A stretch of DNA of 64,000 nt from Actinopolymorpha rutila (GCF_013407855.1 NZ_JACBZH010000001.1:992001-1056000); one strand, 5' to 3'. Shown: positions 32,275-41,048, numbered from the stretch's first letter. A program made the numbers and translations. The notes: a model not told the origin generated them from the sequence alone.

Positions 32275-33584
32275 CTACCACCCAATCCTCTGCGTCCACC
32301 CAATCCTCTGCGTCCACAGAATCGCCTGCGTCCACGACGGCCCCGGCAGGCCGCCTGGGGTTGCTGCGCGACCGGGAGTTCCGGCTGCTGTGGATCGGCG
32401 AGAGCATCAGCAGCCTGGGCAGCTCCGTCACCACCGTGGCGCTGCCGCTGGTCGCCGTCACCGCTCTGCACGCACCACCGTTCGCCGTCAGCGTTCTGGC
32501 CGCCGCGGCCTGGCTGCCGTGGCTGGTCATCGGTCTGCCGGCGGGCGCCTGGGTGGACCGAGGCTCGCGACGGCGCATCATGCTCGTCGCGGACTGGGTG
32601 TCGATGGCCGCATTCCTGAGCGTTCCGCTGGTGGCGGCGCTGGGCCGGCTCACCATCGTCCAGCTGGCTCTGGTCGCGCTCGTCGCCGGCACCGCGAAGG
32701 TCTTCTTCGCCACCGCCTACCGCGCGTACCTGCCCGCTGTCGTCCGGCCCGTCCATCTGCTGGAGGCCAACGCCAAGCTGCAGGGCAGCGAGCAGGTGGC
32801 CAACCTCGCCGGCCCGGGCGTGGCCGGTCTGTTCGCCCAGGTCGCCTCGGCGCTCGGTGGGTTGCTGCTCGACGCCGCGACGTTCGCCGTGTCGGCCGTG
32901 TGCCTGACCCGGATGAGAACCACCGAGGAGGTCCGCCCCCGCACCCGGCGCCGGCTGCGTACGGAGATTCGCGAGGGCCTGGGCCTGGTGGCCCGCGACT
33001 CGTTGCTGCGTGGCAACACGCTCTACGGATGCGTCGCCAACCTGGCATTGACGGGATACCAGTCACTGCTGGTGCTGTTCCTCGTCCGGGACGTCGGACT
33101 CAGTGCCGGTGCGACCGGTGTGCTCCTCGCGATCACCAGTGTGGGCGGCGTTCTCGGCGCCGCGGTGGCCCGCCGGATGTCGACTCGGCTCGGCAGCGCA
33201 CGCGTCGTCCTGCTGGGCAAGGTCGGGTTGGCGCCGCTCGGGCTGTTGATCCCATGCGCGAACCGGGGATTCGGGCTGGTGCTGTTCGCCATTGCCAGTG
33301 TGGCGATCGTGGCAGGAGTCGTGGCCGGCAATGTCGTCTTCTCCGGTTTCGTGCAGAGCTACGTGCCGGCCGAGCTGATGGGCCGGGTCTCCACCAGCGT
33401 GCAGGTCGTCAACTTCGGTGCCATTCCGCTGGGTGCACTTTTCGCGGGGGCGCTGGGCAACGCGTTCGGCGTACGGACGGCGTTGTGGGTGATGCTCACT
33501 GTGTTCGCGCTGAGCGGGGTGCTCCTCGTGGCCACGCCGCTGCGCCGACTGCGCGACCTGCCTGCCGGGCGGCTGGGTGGGTGA
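32271..33584 (+). CDS. MFS transporter (EntS/MFS_3-like)
   Basis: The 437-aa protein is read from the ATG at 32271. A short serine/threonine-rich N-terminal tail made of an 18-bp repeat precedes RLGLLRDREFRLLWIGESISSLGSSVTTVALPLVAV, the typical first segment of MFS_3 exporters. Twelve helices follow, with the loop motif GAWVDRGSRRRIMLVAD (motif A) after helix 2. It forms one unit with the regulator and probably exports a drug-like compound or siderophore. Confidence 0.9.
   Translation: MTTTQSSASTQSSASTESPASTTAPAGRLGLLRDREFRLLWIGESISSLGSSVTTVALPLVAVTALHAPPFAVSVLAAAAWLPWLVIGLPAGAWVDRGSRRRIMLVADWVSMAAFLSVPLVAALGRLTIVQLALVALVAGTAKVFFATAYRAYLPAVVRPVHLLEANAKLQGSEQVANLAGPGVAGLFAQVASALGGLLLDAATFAVSAVCLTRMRTTEEVRPRTRRRLRTEIREGLGLVARDSLLRGNTLYGCVANLALTGYQSLLVLFLVRDVGLSAGATGVLLAITSVGGVLGAAVARRMSTRLGSARVVLLGKVGLAPLGLLIPCANRGFGLVLFAIASVAIVAGVVAGNVVFSGFVQSYVPAELMGRVSTSVQVVNFGAIPLGALFAGALGNAFGVRTALWVMLTVFALSGVLLVATPLRRLRDLPAGRLGG
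32283..32336 (+). repeat. Three tandem 18-bp repeats in the 5' end of the MFS gene
   Basis: The 18-bp unit CAATCCTCTGCGTCCACC occurs three times in a row, the third copy diverged. It encodes repeats of the kind QSSAST. Repeat number could vary between strains without changing the frame. Confidence 0.85.
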
Positions 33585-33647
33585 CACCGGAGACCGAACA
33601 CCACGTCCGTTATCCGCCGGCCCTTCTGCGGAACCCGTAATGCTTCT

Positions 33648-33808
33648 GGAGGGCGGCACCGGCGCGGACCTTCTTCGCCGCTCTGGACGGCCTACTCCCG
33701 GACGACGCGTCGCGGCAGGCCAGGCTTTTGCACCGGATGGGCCGGCGGCTCGGTGGCCAGGGAAAATCGAGTCGCCTCAACTTCGGCGACTGTGCGAAGG
33801 TCGGCCGC
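33648..33808 (+). pseudogene. Possible C-terminal gene remnant before the methyltransferase
   Basis: In frame with the methyltransferase but after a stop at about 33640, the sequence reads FFAALDGLLPDDASRQARLLHRMGRRLG. This resembles the last helices of MarR-type regulators or similar small proteins. There is no upstream start, so if real it is only a tail. Confidence 0.25.
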
Positions 33809-34606
33809 ATGGACCAGCACACGACCGTCAACCAGGCCATGTGGAACGAGCTCGCTCCGCTGCACGCCGCGTCGGACTACTACGACGTGGACTCTTTCCT
33901 GCGCGGGACCGGGACGCTCGGCGAACTCGAGCTCGCCGAGGTCGGCGACGTCACCGGCAAGAGCCTGCTGCACCTGATGTGCCACTTCGGTCTGGACACG
34001 CTGTCCTGGGTACGCGAGGGCGCCCGGGTGACCGGCGTCGACTTCTCCGACCAGGCGATCGGCATCGCCCGTGACCTCGCGAACCGTACGAGCACCGAGG
34101 CAGAGTTCGTGATCTGTGACGTGCTGGCCGCCGCCGACCACCTGGACGACACCTACGACGTGGTGTTCTTGTCCAAGGGCGTACTGATGTGGATCGCCGA
34201 CCTGGACGCCTGGGCGGCCACGTGTGCGCGACTTCTCCGACCGGGCGGGGTGCTCTATGTGCTCGACTACCACCCGCTGGCACTCGCGCTATCGGAGTCC
34301 GGCAGCGCGGAGGACGGTCTGACGTTGCACGGCAGCTACTTCGGCCGCCCGGAGCCGACCGTCGTCGTCGCGGACGGCTCGTACGCGGTCTCCGACGCCG
34401 GACTGGCACACCAGGAGTCGCGGGAGTGGACCCACACCCTCGGCGAGGTGGTGACCGCACTCGTCCGCGCCGGAATCGCGATCGAGTTCCTGCACGAGTT
34501 CCCTGCCCGGGCCGGTGGCATGCCGTTGCCGAACGTCGACCGGGACGGCCTGCGCGACGAACTGCCCGCGATGTACTCGGTCCGAGGCGTACGCACAGGA
34601 GCGTAA
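33809..34606 (+). CDS. Class I SAM-dependent methyltransferase
   Basis: The 265-aa enzyme starts at the ATG at 33809 (TTVNQAMWNELAPLHAAS, YYDVDSFL). Motif I is divergent, LLHLMCHFGLDTL, as usual in this subgroup. It is followed by VTGVDFSDQAI, the acidic ICDVLAAAD and LLRPGGVLYVLDYHPLAL. The remaining C-terminal half reads as the substrate-binding part (REWTHTLGEVVTALVRAGI). The target is unknown. Confidence 0.85.
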   Translation: MDQHTTVNQAMWNELAPLHAASDYYDVDSFLRGTGTLGELELAEVGDVTGKSLLHLMCHFGLDTLSWVREGARVTGVDFSDQAIGIARDLANRTSTEAEFVICDVLAAADHLDDTYDVVFLSKGVLMWIADLDAWAATCARLLRPGGVLYVLDYHPLALALSESGSAEDGLTLHGSYFGRPEPTVVVADGSYAVSDAGLAHQESREWTHTLGEVVTALVRAGIAIEFLHEFPARAGGMPLPNVDRDGLRDELPAMYSVRGVRTGA

Positions 34607-34616
34607 TTGGTGGTGA

Positions 34617-34647
34617 AAGAGGGCGCGTCCCGAGAGTGGACGCCCTT
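34617..34647 (+). terminator. Terminator-like hairpin after the methyltransferase
   Basis: GGGCG..TCC and GGACGCCC pair around a CGAGAGT loop, with a 2-nt bulge in the left arm. It starts about 12 bp after the stop codon. Confidence 0.5.
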
Positions 34648-34683
34648 CCTGCTGCCGATGGTTCACGCGTAGGGTGACCTGTC

Positions 34684-35763
34684 ATGGAGCGCTTCCCCAG
34701 GCTCCGACGGGTTGTGATCGTTGGGCTGCAGATCCTCGCTGTTGCGGCCGCCTTCTACGGATCGGCGCAACTGGGGCTCATGGTCGGTCTGGTCAAAGGA
34801 CAGATCAGCCCATTCTGGCCGCCGACCGGGATCGCACTGGTCGCCCTGCTACTGCTCGGCCCGCAGGTGTGGCCCGGAATCCTTCTCGGTGCCCTCCTCG
34901 TCGAGTCGACCCAAGGCCCTCCGGCCGTCGCTCTGCTCACCGCGGCCGGAACCACACTCGCCTGCGTGGTGGCGTACCGCGCACTGCGTAAGGTCGGTTT
35001 CCGGATCGAACTGGATCGGCTGCGGGACGCGCTCGCGCTGGTGTTCCTCGCCGCGTTCGGCGGCATGTTGATCAGCTCGACCATCGGAACCGTCATCCGG
35101 GTCGCTGTCGGCGCGACCGAGCCGAGCTACTTCCTGCCGACCTGGCTGACCTGGTGGACCGGCGACGCGATGGGCATCCTGACCGTCGGGCCGCTGCTGC
35201 TGACCGCCGTGAAGGTTCCGTGGCGGCGCACCATCTCCACGGGGATGCTGCTGGAAGTCATCGCGCTGTTCGCCGCCGCGTTCGTGGTCGTGCTGGTCAG
35301 TGCGCGTATGTTCGGCATCCTTTTCCTCGCCTTTCCGCTGCTGGTCTGGGCTGCCTGGAGGTTCCAGCTGCCAGGTGCCGCACCGGTCGCCTTGCTCGCC
35401 TCGGCCGCCGCGATCTACACGGCGGTCCACGGCATCGGGCCGTTCGCCGGACGTGGGTTGTTCGACACGATGATGATCCTGCAGATGTTCGACGGGGCGG
35501 TCGCTCTGACCGGACTGCTGCTGTCCGTCGCGATCATCGAACGTGACCGGGCGAGAAGGGAGATCGAACGCACCTGTGAGCGGCTGGGCGAGGTGCTCGA
35601 CCACTTCGACCGCAGCGCCGGCGCCGTGCGGGTGACGCCGCCGCAGGCTCCGGCGGAGCAGCGAACGGTGCTGCAGGAGTCGCAGCGACCGAAAAGAGTC
35701 CAAGGTCCTCCGTACGGCGGCCCGGGTGGCACTTCCCCGCCCGTCAACGGTTGGTTGCGGTGA
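34684..35763 (+). CDS. Stand-alone MASE1-domain membrane protein
   Basis: The 359-aa protein has eight or so membrane helices with MASE1 signatures: ISPFWPPTGIALVALLLLG near the start and LPTWLTWWTGDAMGILTVGPLLL in the middle. MASE1 usually precedes a kinase or diguanylate cyclase module. Here only a short coiled-coil stretch (RDRARREIERTCERLGEVLDHFDRS) and a proline-rich tail follow, so it has no output domain of its own. The partner is unknown. Confidence 0.82.
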   Translation: MERFPRLRRVVIVGLQILAVAAAFYGSAQLGLMVGLVKGQISPFWPPTGIALVALLLLGPQVWPGILLGALLVESTQGPPAVALLTAAGTTLACVVAYRALRKVGFRIELDRLRDALALVFLAAFGGMLISSTIGTVIRVAVGATEPSYFLPTWLTWWTGDAMGILTVGPLLLTAVKVPWRRTISTGMLLEVIALFAAAFVVVLVSARMFGILFLAFPLLVWAAWRFQLPGAAPVALLASAAAIYTAVHGIGPFAGRGLFDTMMILQMFDGAVALTGLLLSVAIIERDRARREIERTCERLGEVLDHFDRSAGAVRVTPPQAPAEQRTVLQESQRPKRVQGPPYGGPGGTSPPVNGWLR

Positions 35764-35807
35764 AAGGAACAGTCAACCACGACGCAGTCCGAAGGGAGCG
35801 GGAGTCG

Positions 35808-36386
35808 ATGACGACGACAACCGCCGAGAAGGTCGTCAACGGGGTGGACGCGGGCAGGTTGTTCCAGACCATCACCGCGATCGAACAGGATCCGGCGATC
35901 GCGAAGTTCAACTTCCGGCTCAGCAACTTCTGGGTCCACGGTGCACACAACCGGGCGGTCGTCGCCGACTTCGACGGCGCCCGTACGACACACCGCCGGG
36001 ACAAGACGTACTTCGTCTACGACAAGGACGAACACCCGGCACTGCTCGGTGAGGACCGGGGCGCCAACCCGGTGGAGTACCTCCTCGCCGGACTCGCAGG
36101 ATGTGTCACCACCACGCTCGTCTACCACGCTGCGGCCCGGGGGATCACCCTCACTCGGGTGGATGCCGAACTCGACGGCGACATCGACCTGCGGGGACTG
36201 CTCGGCATGTCGGAGGAGGTTCGCCCCGGCTACCAGAGCATCCGGATGATGCTGCATGTCGAGGGGGACGCCAGCAGGGAGGAACTCGCCGATCTGGTAC
36301 GCCTCGCCGAACGCCGCTCGCCGGTGGCCGACGCCGTGATGCACGGCACGCCCCTGCAGCTCGACCTCGCCGACGAGGGGACGTAA
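35808..36386 (+). CDS. OsmC-family protein
   Basis: The 192-aa protein is read from the ATG at 35808 behind GGGAG; the longer frame to 35751 overlaps the MASE1 gene. It has the OsmC fold with the reactive cysteine in EYLLAGLAGCVTTTLVYHAAARGI, the usual YhfA-type position. The N-terminal half is beta-rich (ADFDGARTTHRRDKTYFVYDKDEHPALLGEDRG). The family reduces organic hydroperoxides or binds thiols; the second typical cysteine is not visible, so peroxidase activity is uncertain. Confidence 0.85.
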   Translation: MTTTTAEKVVNGVDAGRLFQTITAIEQDPAIAKFNFRLSNFWVHGAHNRAVVADFDGARTTHRRDKTYFVYDKDEHPALLGEDRGANPVEYLLAGLAGCVTTTLVYHAAARGITLTRVDAELDGDIDLRGLLGMSEEVRPGYQSIRMMLHVEGDASREELADLVRLAERRSPVADAVMHGTPLQLDLADEGT

Positions 36387-36461
36387 CTCCTCAGAACGGC
36401 GGTAGGTCGTCCTCGGCCGTCCTCGTGCCCTGTTGGTCGTGACCGGAGGCTGAATCGCGGG

Positions 36462-36959
36462 TCACACGATGTGGCGCAGCCGCCCGGTGTCGACGTCGTA
36501 CAGGAAACCGCCGACGGCGACCGACTCCGGAATCAGCGGGTGGGTGCGTACGCGGGTCACGTCGTCTCGCAGTTGGCTCTCCTGGTCGGCAATCGCGCCG
36601 AACGTCTCCCACGACGCGTCCTGCCCGCTCGCCTCGCCGACCCGGGCACGCAACTCGGCTTCGGTGGCCGAGGCCATCGCGCAGCGGGTGTGCGGTATCA
36701 CGAGAATCCGCTCGACCTTCAGTAGGTTGACACCCAGGATGAGCGCCAACAGCGCCTGGTGGGTGACTCGCCCGCCGGGGTTGCGCACCATCTTGGCGTC
36801 GCCGGGCCGCAGTCCCAGCATGCCGAGGGGGTCGAGGCGGGAGTCCATGCAGGTGACGAGGCCCACGCCCGCGTGGGCGAACCCGTCGAATCCCGCGAAC
36901 TGGAAGTCGTCGGCGTAACGTTCGTTCGCGGCGAGAAGGTCGTCGAAAGCAGCGGTCAT
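36462..36959 (-). CDS. Beta-class carbonic anhydrase
   Basis: The 165-aa enzyme starts at the ATG at 36959. Zinc ligands are Cys37 in TCMDSRLD together with the H..C pair in IPHTRCAM. Asp39 and Arg41 form the catalytic dyad. It interconverts carbon dioxide and bicarbonate in the cytoplasm. The length is that of the short actinobacterial type. The upstream part of the frame (to 37226) is a shadow. Confidence 0.92.
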   Translation of the reverse strand: MTAAFDDLLAANERYADDFQFAGFDGFAHAGVGLVTCMDSRLDPLGMLGLRPGDAKMVRNPGGRVTHQALLALILGVNLLKVERILVIPHTRCAMASATEAELRARVGEASGQDASWETFGAIADQESQLRDDVTRVRTHPLIPESVAVGGFLYDVDTGRLRHIV

Positions 36960-37080
36960 ACCTGCGACGTTAGGCCGTGCCCCGACGGCCCGGACAGGCA
37001 GGCCCGCTCGGCGCGCGCAAAACCCGCCGTCCCAGCCGGGCCGACTCCGCAGGCCTGGGCGATCCCCGCGGTCCCGCCGA

Positions 37081-37779
37081 TCAGGAGGAGCGGTTGCGCA
37101 GCCGGGCGCGGTACCACCACATCGCACCCACGCCCACCGCGAGCACGGCCAGCCCGACCGGGCGGGACAACGCGAGGAACGTTCCCGTCGGCACGCTGAG
37201 GGCCAGGACCAGCAGGACGCCGGCATGGGCTGTCAGCGTGGAGCCGAGCAGGACGGTGAAGATCGCCGACGTACGCCGCCGGGCCGGGTCCGACAGTGCC
37301 CCGCGCATCCGCGGGTCGCGGGCGGCGAGGATCCGCAGGAGCACCAGGTGGAGCGGCCTGCCCACGGCGGCCGAGCCGAGCAACAACAGCCCGAGTGGAC
37401 CGGTCACCAGGGAGTCCTGGAGTTCGAGCACGATCCGGTTGCCGCCGGACAGGGCGGAGATCGCCAGGGCCAGGCCGAAGCCCGCCAGCGCGACCGCGCC
37501 GACCACGTCGAGACGTCGTCGCAGCACGAACGTGACGAGGGTGCCGAGAAGTGGTACGCCACCGGCGACGGCGAGCGCGAGTACGTCACTGCCGACGTGG
37601 GGGCGTACCACCGCGAAGACCACCAGAGGCAAGCCGGCGTTGACGGCGATGCGTGGGAGCAACCGGCGCAGGGACGGGCGGGAGGCGGACCGGGGAAGCT
37701 CGGTCGGTTGGTCAGTTCGGTTCGGCATGCCTGGTTGGTTCGAGGCTGCCTGCCGGGCCGAAGTGGGGGAGGTGTTCAT
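37081..37779 (-). CDS. VC0807-like integral membrane protein
   Basis: The 232-aa protein has about six membrane helices. The pattern LPRIAVNAGLPLVVFAVVRPHVG near the N-terminus followed by LLGTLVTFVLRRRLDVVGAVALAGFGLAL and LQDSLVTGPLGLLLLGSAAVGRPLHLVLLR matches the VC0807/DUF3159-like group of unknown function. The ATG at 37779 overlaps the stop of the upstream small gene (ATGA); an internal ATG at 37728 is an alternative. Confidence 0.75.
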   Translation of the reverse strand: MNTSPTSARQAASNQPGMPNRTDQPTELPRSASRPSLRRLLPRIAVNAGLPLVVFAVVRPHVGSDVLALAVAGGVPLLGTLVTFVLRRRLDVVGAVALAGFGLALAISALSGGNRIVLELQDSLVTGPLGLLLLGSAAVGRPLHLVLLRILAARDPRMRGALSDPARRRTSAIFTVLLGSTLTAHAGVLLVLALSVPTGTFLALSRPVGLAVLAVGVGAMWWYRARLRNRSS

Positions 37780-37958
37780 CGGCGGCCACCGCCCAACCGG
37801 GTGAGGGGAAGGCCCCGCCGGTACCGGACGACGCCGAGACCGCCGGCGACGGCGAGCAGAGCACCGCCCAGGACCGCGGTCCAGGTGGATCTGCCGAAGA
37901 GATGGGTCAGCCCGGTGACGAGCAGGCCGGCGCCGATGACGACGAGCCGCGCGATCAT
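37776..37958 (-). CDS. Small two-helix membrane protein
   Basis: The 60-aa protein starts at the ATG at 37958 behind GGAG. It has two hydrophobic segments (LVVIGAGLLVTGLTHLFG and AVLGGALLAVAGGLGVV) and a basic tail RYRRGLPLTRLGGGRR. It is coupled by an ATGA overlap to the VC0807-like gene. No family is assigned. Confidence 0.6.
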   Translation of the reverse strand: MIARLVVIGAGLLVTGLTHLFGRSTWTAVLGGALLAVAGGLGVVRYRRGLPLTRLGGGRR

Positions 37959-38145
37959 CGCGTTCTCCGTTCGGTGAATGGGTTTGCTGCATGGCTGGAT
38001 CGGACGAGACCCAGCGTGCGGCGCGGGCGCCCTCTCCGGCGTCGGCGTACGGGTGGATGTCCGGGTGGAACCTTCTCGGTGGCCGCCCGCGGGCTCCACC
38101 CGTGGGTGGAGGACCTGCCGCGAACGGCGTACTACCGTGGTCGCC

Positions 38146-39447
38146 GTGCCCGCTGACCCGCTCTCGGCCACCGCCTTCGCGTCCCGATCTCGTGCGCAAG
38201 GTGCCGATCCGCAAGGCGCCGACACAGACAGCGCCGACACGGACCGCCGGCGACCCGTGCCTCGGTGGTTGCGGCCGACCGGGATCGCGCTCCTCGTCGT
38301 CGTGATGGGCCTGACCCTGCGCGACCGGCCGGGCCTGGACGCAGCCGGTCTCGGCGTACTCGCCCTCGCGGCGACGGCGGCGGTGGCCGTCGGTGGCGCC
38401 GGTCTGCTCATCGAACTGCCCCGTGGCCGGCCGGCCTGGCTGACCATCGCCCTCTTCACCCTGCTGATCGGCGGCTCGGTGGTGGTCGTGGCGATCGAGC
38501 CGGACGGGCCGGGTTTCGTAGGCGGGTTCGTCGCCACCAGCGTGGCCGCCTCGAGCCTGTCCCGGCGGCCCGGTCAGGTGGTGGTGGCGTTCACCCTGGT
38601 CGGCATCGCCGTCGCCGGGCACTTCGGCGGGCACCGGCCGTGGACGACGATCCTGGTCGCGGAGGCCGGCGCGCTGGCGTTCTTCCGGCTCGGGCAGTAC
38701 GCCCGCCGGCTGCGCGCGCGGACCGAACAGGCCGAACGCCTGCTGGCCGAGGTCCAGCGCACCCGGTCCGCACACGTGCGCGCGGCCACCCTGGCCGAAC
38801 GCCAGCGGCTCGCCCGGGAGATGCACGACGTGCTGGCCCACTCGCTGTCCGGGCTGCTGCTGCACCTGGAAGGTGCCCGGCTGCTCGCTGTGCGCGAGGG
38901 TGCCAACCCGCGGTTGACGGATTCCCTGGAACGCGCGCGCGGCCTGGCCCAGGCCGGACTCGGCGAGGCGCGGCAGGCGATCGGCGTACTCCGGGACGAG
39001 GACCTGCCAGGGCCGGACGGCCTGCCGGTGCTGGCGAAGGAGCTCGAGCGCGACCTGGGGATCGACTGCCGGGTCGAGGTGTGCGGAACGCCGTACGAGC
39101 TGGGTCCGCAGACCAGGCTGACGTTGTACCGCGTGGCGCAGGAGGCGCTGACGAACGTACGCCGGCATGCCCGCCCGGAGCGCGTGGACGTACGCCTGAG
39201 CTACCAGGCCGACGGCTCCCGGCTCGTCGTCGAGGACGTCGCCGCCTCCGCCACGTCCGCTCCACCTGACGAAACCGACCCGGCTCCCGGCTACGGCGTG
39301 AGCGGCATGCGCGAACGTGCCGAACTGCTCGGCGGCGAGCTGACGGCCGAGCCGACCTCGACCGGCTTCCGCGTCACCCTCTGGCTGCCCGCGCGCGACG
39401 GCGACGGTGACGTGCCGGCGCGCGGCCACGGCGAGGTGCCGGCGTGA
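38146..39447 (+). CDS. NarL-type sensor histidine kinase with degenerate G1 box
   Basis: The 433-aa kinase (GTG 38146; GTG 38137 also possible) has four or more membrane helices (residues about 48-175) and HisKA_3 with LAREMHDVLAHSLSGLLLHLEGARLL. The HATPase domain has the N box QEALTNVRRHARPE and the G2 box GYGVSGMRERAELLGG. The G1 motif, normally DDGxG, is replaced by VEDVAASATSAPPDETD, so ATP binding may be altered. The stop overlaps the regulator start (GTGA). Confidence 0.88.
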   Translation: MPADPLSATAFASRSRAQGADPQGADTDSADTDRRRPVPRWLRPTGIALLVVVMGLTLRDRPGLDAAGLGVLALAATAAVAVGGAGLLIELPRGRPAWLTIALFTLLIGGSVVVVAIEPDGPGFVGGFVATSVAASSLSRRPGQVVVAFTLVGIAVAGHFGGHRPWTTILVAEAGALAFFRLGQYARRLRARTEQAERLLAEVQRTRSAHVRAATLAERQRLAREMHDVLAHSLSGLLLHLEGARLLAVREGANPRLTDSLERARGLAQAGLGEARQAIGVLRDEDLPGPDGLPVLAKELERDLGIDCRVEVCGTPYELGPQTRLTLYRVAQEALTNVRRHARPERVDVRLSYQADGSRLVVEDVAASATSAPPDETDPAPGYGVSGMRERAELLGGELTAEPTSTGFRVTLWLPARDGDGDVPARGHGEVPA

Positions 39448-40160
39448 CCGGCGAGGTGCGCGGCAGGACCGAACCGATCCGGGTGCTGCTCGCCGACGAC
39501 CAGCGCGTCGTACGCGAGGGCCTGGCCATGCTGCTCGGCCTGCTGCCCGGCGTCGAGGTGGTCGGCACCGCCGCGGACGGCGAGGAGGCGGTCGACCTGG
39601 CCGCGCGGCTGCACCCGGACGTGATCCTGATGGACCTGCGGATGCCGCGCTGCGACGGAATCGAGGCCACCCGCCGGCTGCGCGCGGAGCCCGGGGCGGG
39701 TCAGGTGATCGCGCTGACGACGTACGCCGACGACCGGTCCGTCCTCGACGCGCTCCGCGCAGGTGCGCGCGGCTACCTCACCAAGGACGCCGGCGCGGAG
39801 GAGATCCGGGCCGCGCTGGTCCAGGTCGCCGACGGCCACGCGGTGATCGACCGGGCCGTCCACCACCATCTCGTCGACGCGCTCGGTGCCGGGCCGTCAG
39901 GCAACGAAACGGGTTCGGCGGCGAGCCCGCCGCTCGCGCGCCCGGACGGGTTGACGCCGCGCGAGGCCGAGGTGCTGTCGCTGATGGCCGAGGGACTGTC
40001 GAACGCCGAGATCGCGGGCCGGCTGGTGGTGGGTGAGGCCACCGTGAAGAGCCACATCAACCATCTGTTCGCCAAGCTGGGGGTGCGCGACCGGGCCCAG
40101 GCCGTGGCGTACGCCTACCGGCGAGGTGTCGTACCGCCGCCCGGCACCTCAGCTACCTGA
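39444..40160 (+). CDS. NarL/LuxR-family response regulator
   Basis: The 238-aa protein has a receiver domain (LLADDQRVV, phosphoacceptor in LMDLRMPRCDG, switch threonine in ALTTYAD, lysine in LTKDAG). After a glycine/serine-rich linker a LuxR helix-turn-helix follows (LTPREAEVLSLMAEGLSN... ATVKSHINHLFAKLGV). It is the cognate partner of the kinase at 38146. Its 3' end overlaps the convergent folD-like gene by 12 bp. Confidence 0.92.
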   Translation: MTGEVRGRTEPIRVLLADDQRVVREGLAMLLGLLPGVEVVGTAADGEEAVDLAARLHPDVILMDLRMPRCDGIEATRRLRAEPGAGQVIALTTYADDRSVLDALRAGARGYLTKDAGAEEIRAALVQVADGHAVIDRAVHHHLVDALGAGPSGNETGSAASPPLARPDGLTPREAEVLSLMAEGLSNAEIAGRLVVGEATVKSHINHLFAKLGVRDRAQAVAYAYRRGVVPPPGTSAT

Positions 40161-41048
40161 GGTCCGGGCCGCGGCGAGGGCGGTGTGCCGGTGCAGCAGC
40201 GCCGTGGTCACCGGGCCGACACCTCCGGGCACGGGTGTGAGCGCTCCCGCCACCGCCGCGACGGCCGGGTCGACGTCGCCGACCAGGCCGCCGTCCGGCG
40301 TCGGGTTGGTGCCGACGTCCACGACGACCGCGCCGGGGCGTACGTGGTCCACGCCGATCAGCCCCGGACGCCCGACGGCCGCCACCAGCACGTCTGCCTC
40401 CCGGCACAGTGCGGGCAGGTCGGCCGATCGGGAGTGGCAGACCGTCACGGTGGCGTGCTCGGCGAGCAACAGCAGCGCGGCGGGCTTGCCCACCACCGTC
40501 GAACGACCGACCACCACGGCGCGCCGGCCCGCGAGCGGCACCTGCTCGTGGCGCAGGATCTCCACCACCGCCTGTGCGGTCGCCGGTGCGAACGCCTCCA
40601 CCGAGCCGGCCGCGAGCAGCCCCAGCGAGGTCGGGTTTGCCCCGTCGACGTCCTTGTCCGGTGCGATCGCCGCACCGAGATCGGCCAGGGTGACCCCGGC
40701 CGGCAGCGGGGTCTGGCAGATCACCCCGTGCACCGCGGGGTCGGCAGACCTCGCGGCGAGGTGGCCGGCGAGGGTCGCCGCGTCGGCGCCGTGCAGGGTG
40801 TCGACCAGGCAGGTGATGCCGAGCCGCTTGGCCGCCCGGGCGATGGAACGGACGTACCAGGCCGTTCCCTCGTCGTCGGTCGGGACCACGACGGCGAGGG
40901 TGGGAACGATTCCAGCCGCCGTCAGCCGGGCCACGTCGGCGGCGGTTCGCTCGTCGAGTTCCGCGGCGACCGCGCGTCCGTCGATCCGGTCGGCCGTCCG
41001 GCCAGTACGGGCCGCACCCCCGTCGCCGCTACCGGCGTTCGCGGTCAT
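40149..41048 (-). CDS. folD: FolD-like methylenetetrahydrofolate dehydrogenase, catalytic Lys missing
   Basis: The 299-aa protein matches FolD in VICQTPLP (Gln), PDKDVDGANPTSLG (Asp), VVVGRSTVVGKP (NADP loop), CHSRS and PGGVGPVTTALL. In the substrate segment, however, the usual Y-x-x-x-K becomes WYVRSIARAAK: Tyr65 is kept and the lysine position is Ile69. In characterised FolD enzymes this lysine is needed for the cyclohydrolase step, so this protein probably keeps at most the dehydrogenase. It is coupled by ATGA to the FchA-like gene upstream. A standard FolD may exist elsewhere in the genome. Confidence 0.88.
   Translation of the reverse strand: MTANAGSGDGGAARTGRTADRIDGRAVAAELDERTAADVARLTAAGIVPTLAVVVPTDDEGTAWYVRSIARAAKRLGITCLVDTLHGADAATLAGHLAARSADPAVHGVICQTPLPAGVTLADLGAAIAPDKDVDGANPTSLGLLAAGSVEAFAPATAQAVVEILRHEQVPLAGRRAVVVGRSTVVGKPAALLLLAEHATVTVCHSRSADLPALCREADVLVAAVGRPGLIGVDHVRPGAVVVDVGTNPTPDGGLVGDVDPAVAAVAGALTPVPGGVGPVTTALLHRHTALAAARTSGS

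Noticed and set aside
37081-39429. 782-aa minus-strand frame as one protein
   Set aside because: Only its last 232 codons (37081-37779) are protein-like; the rest is antisense to the histidine kinase and lies across the small membrane protein gene.
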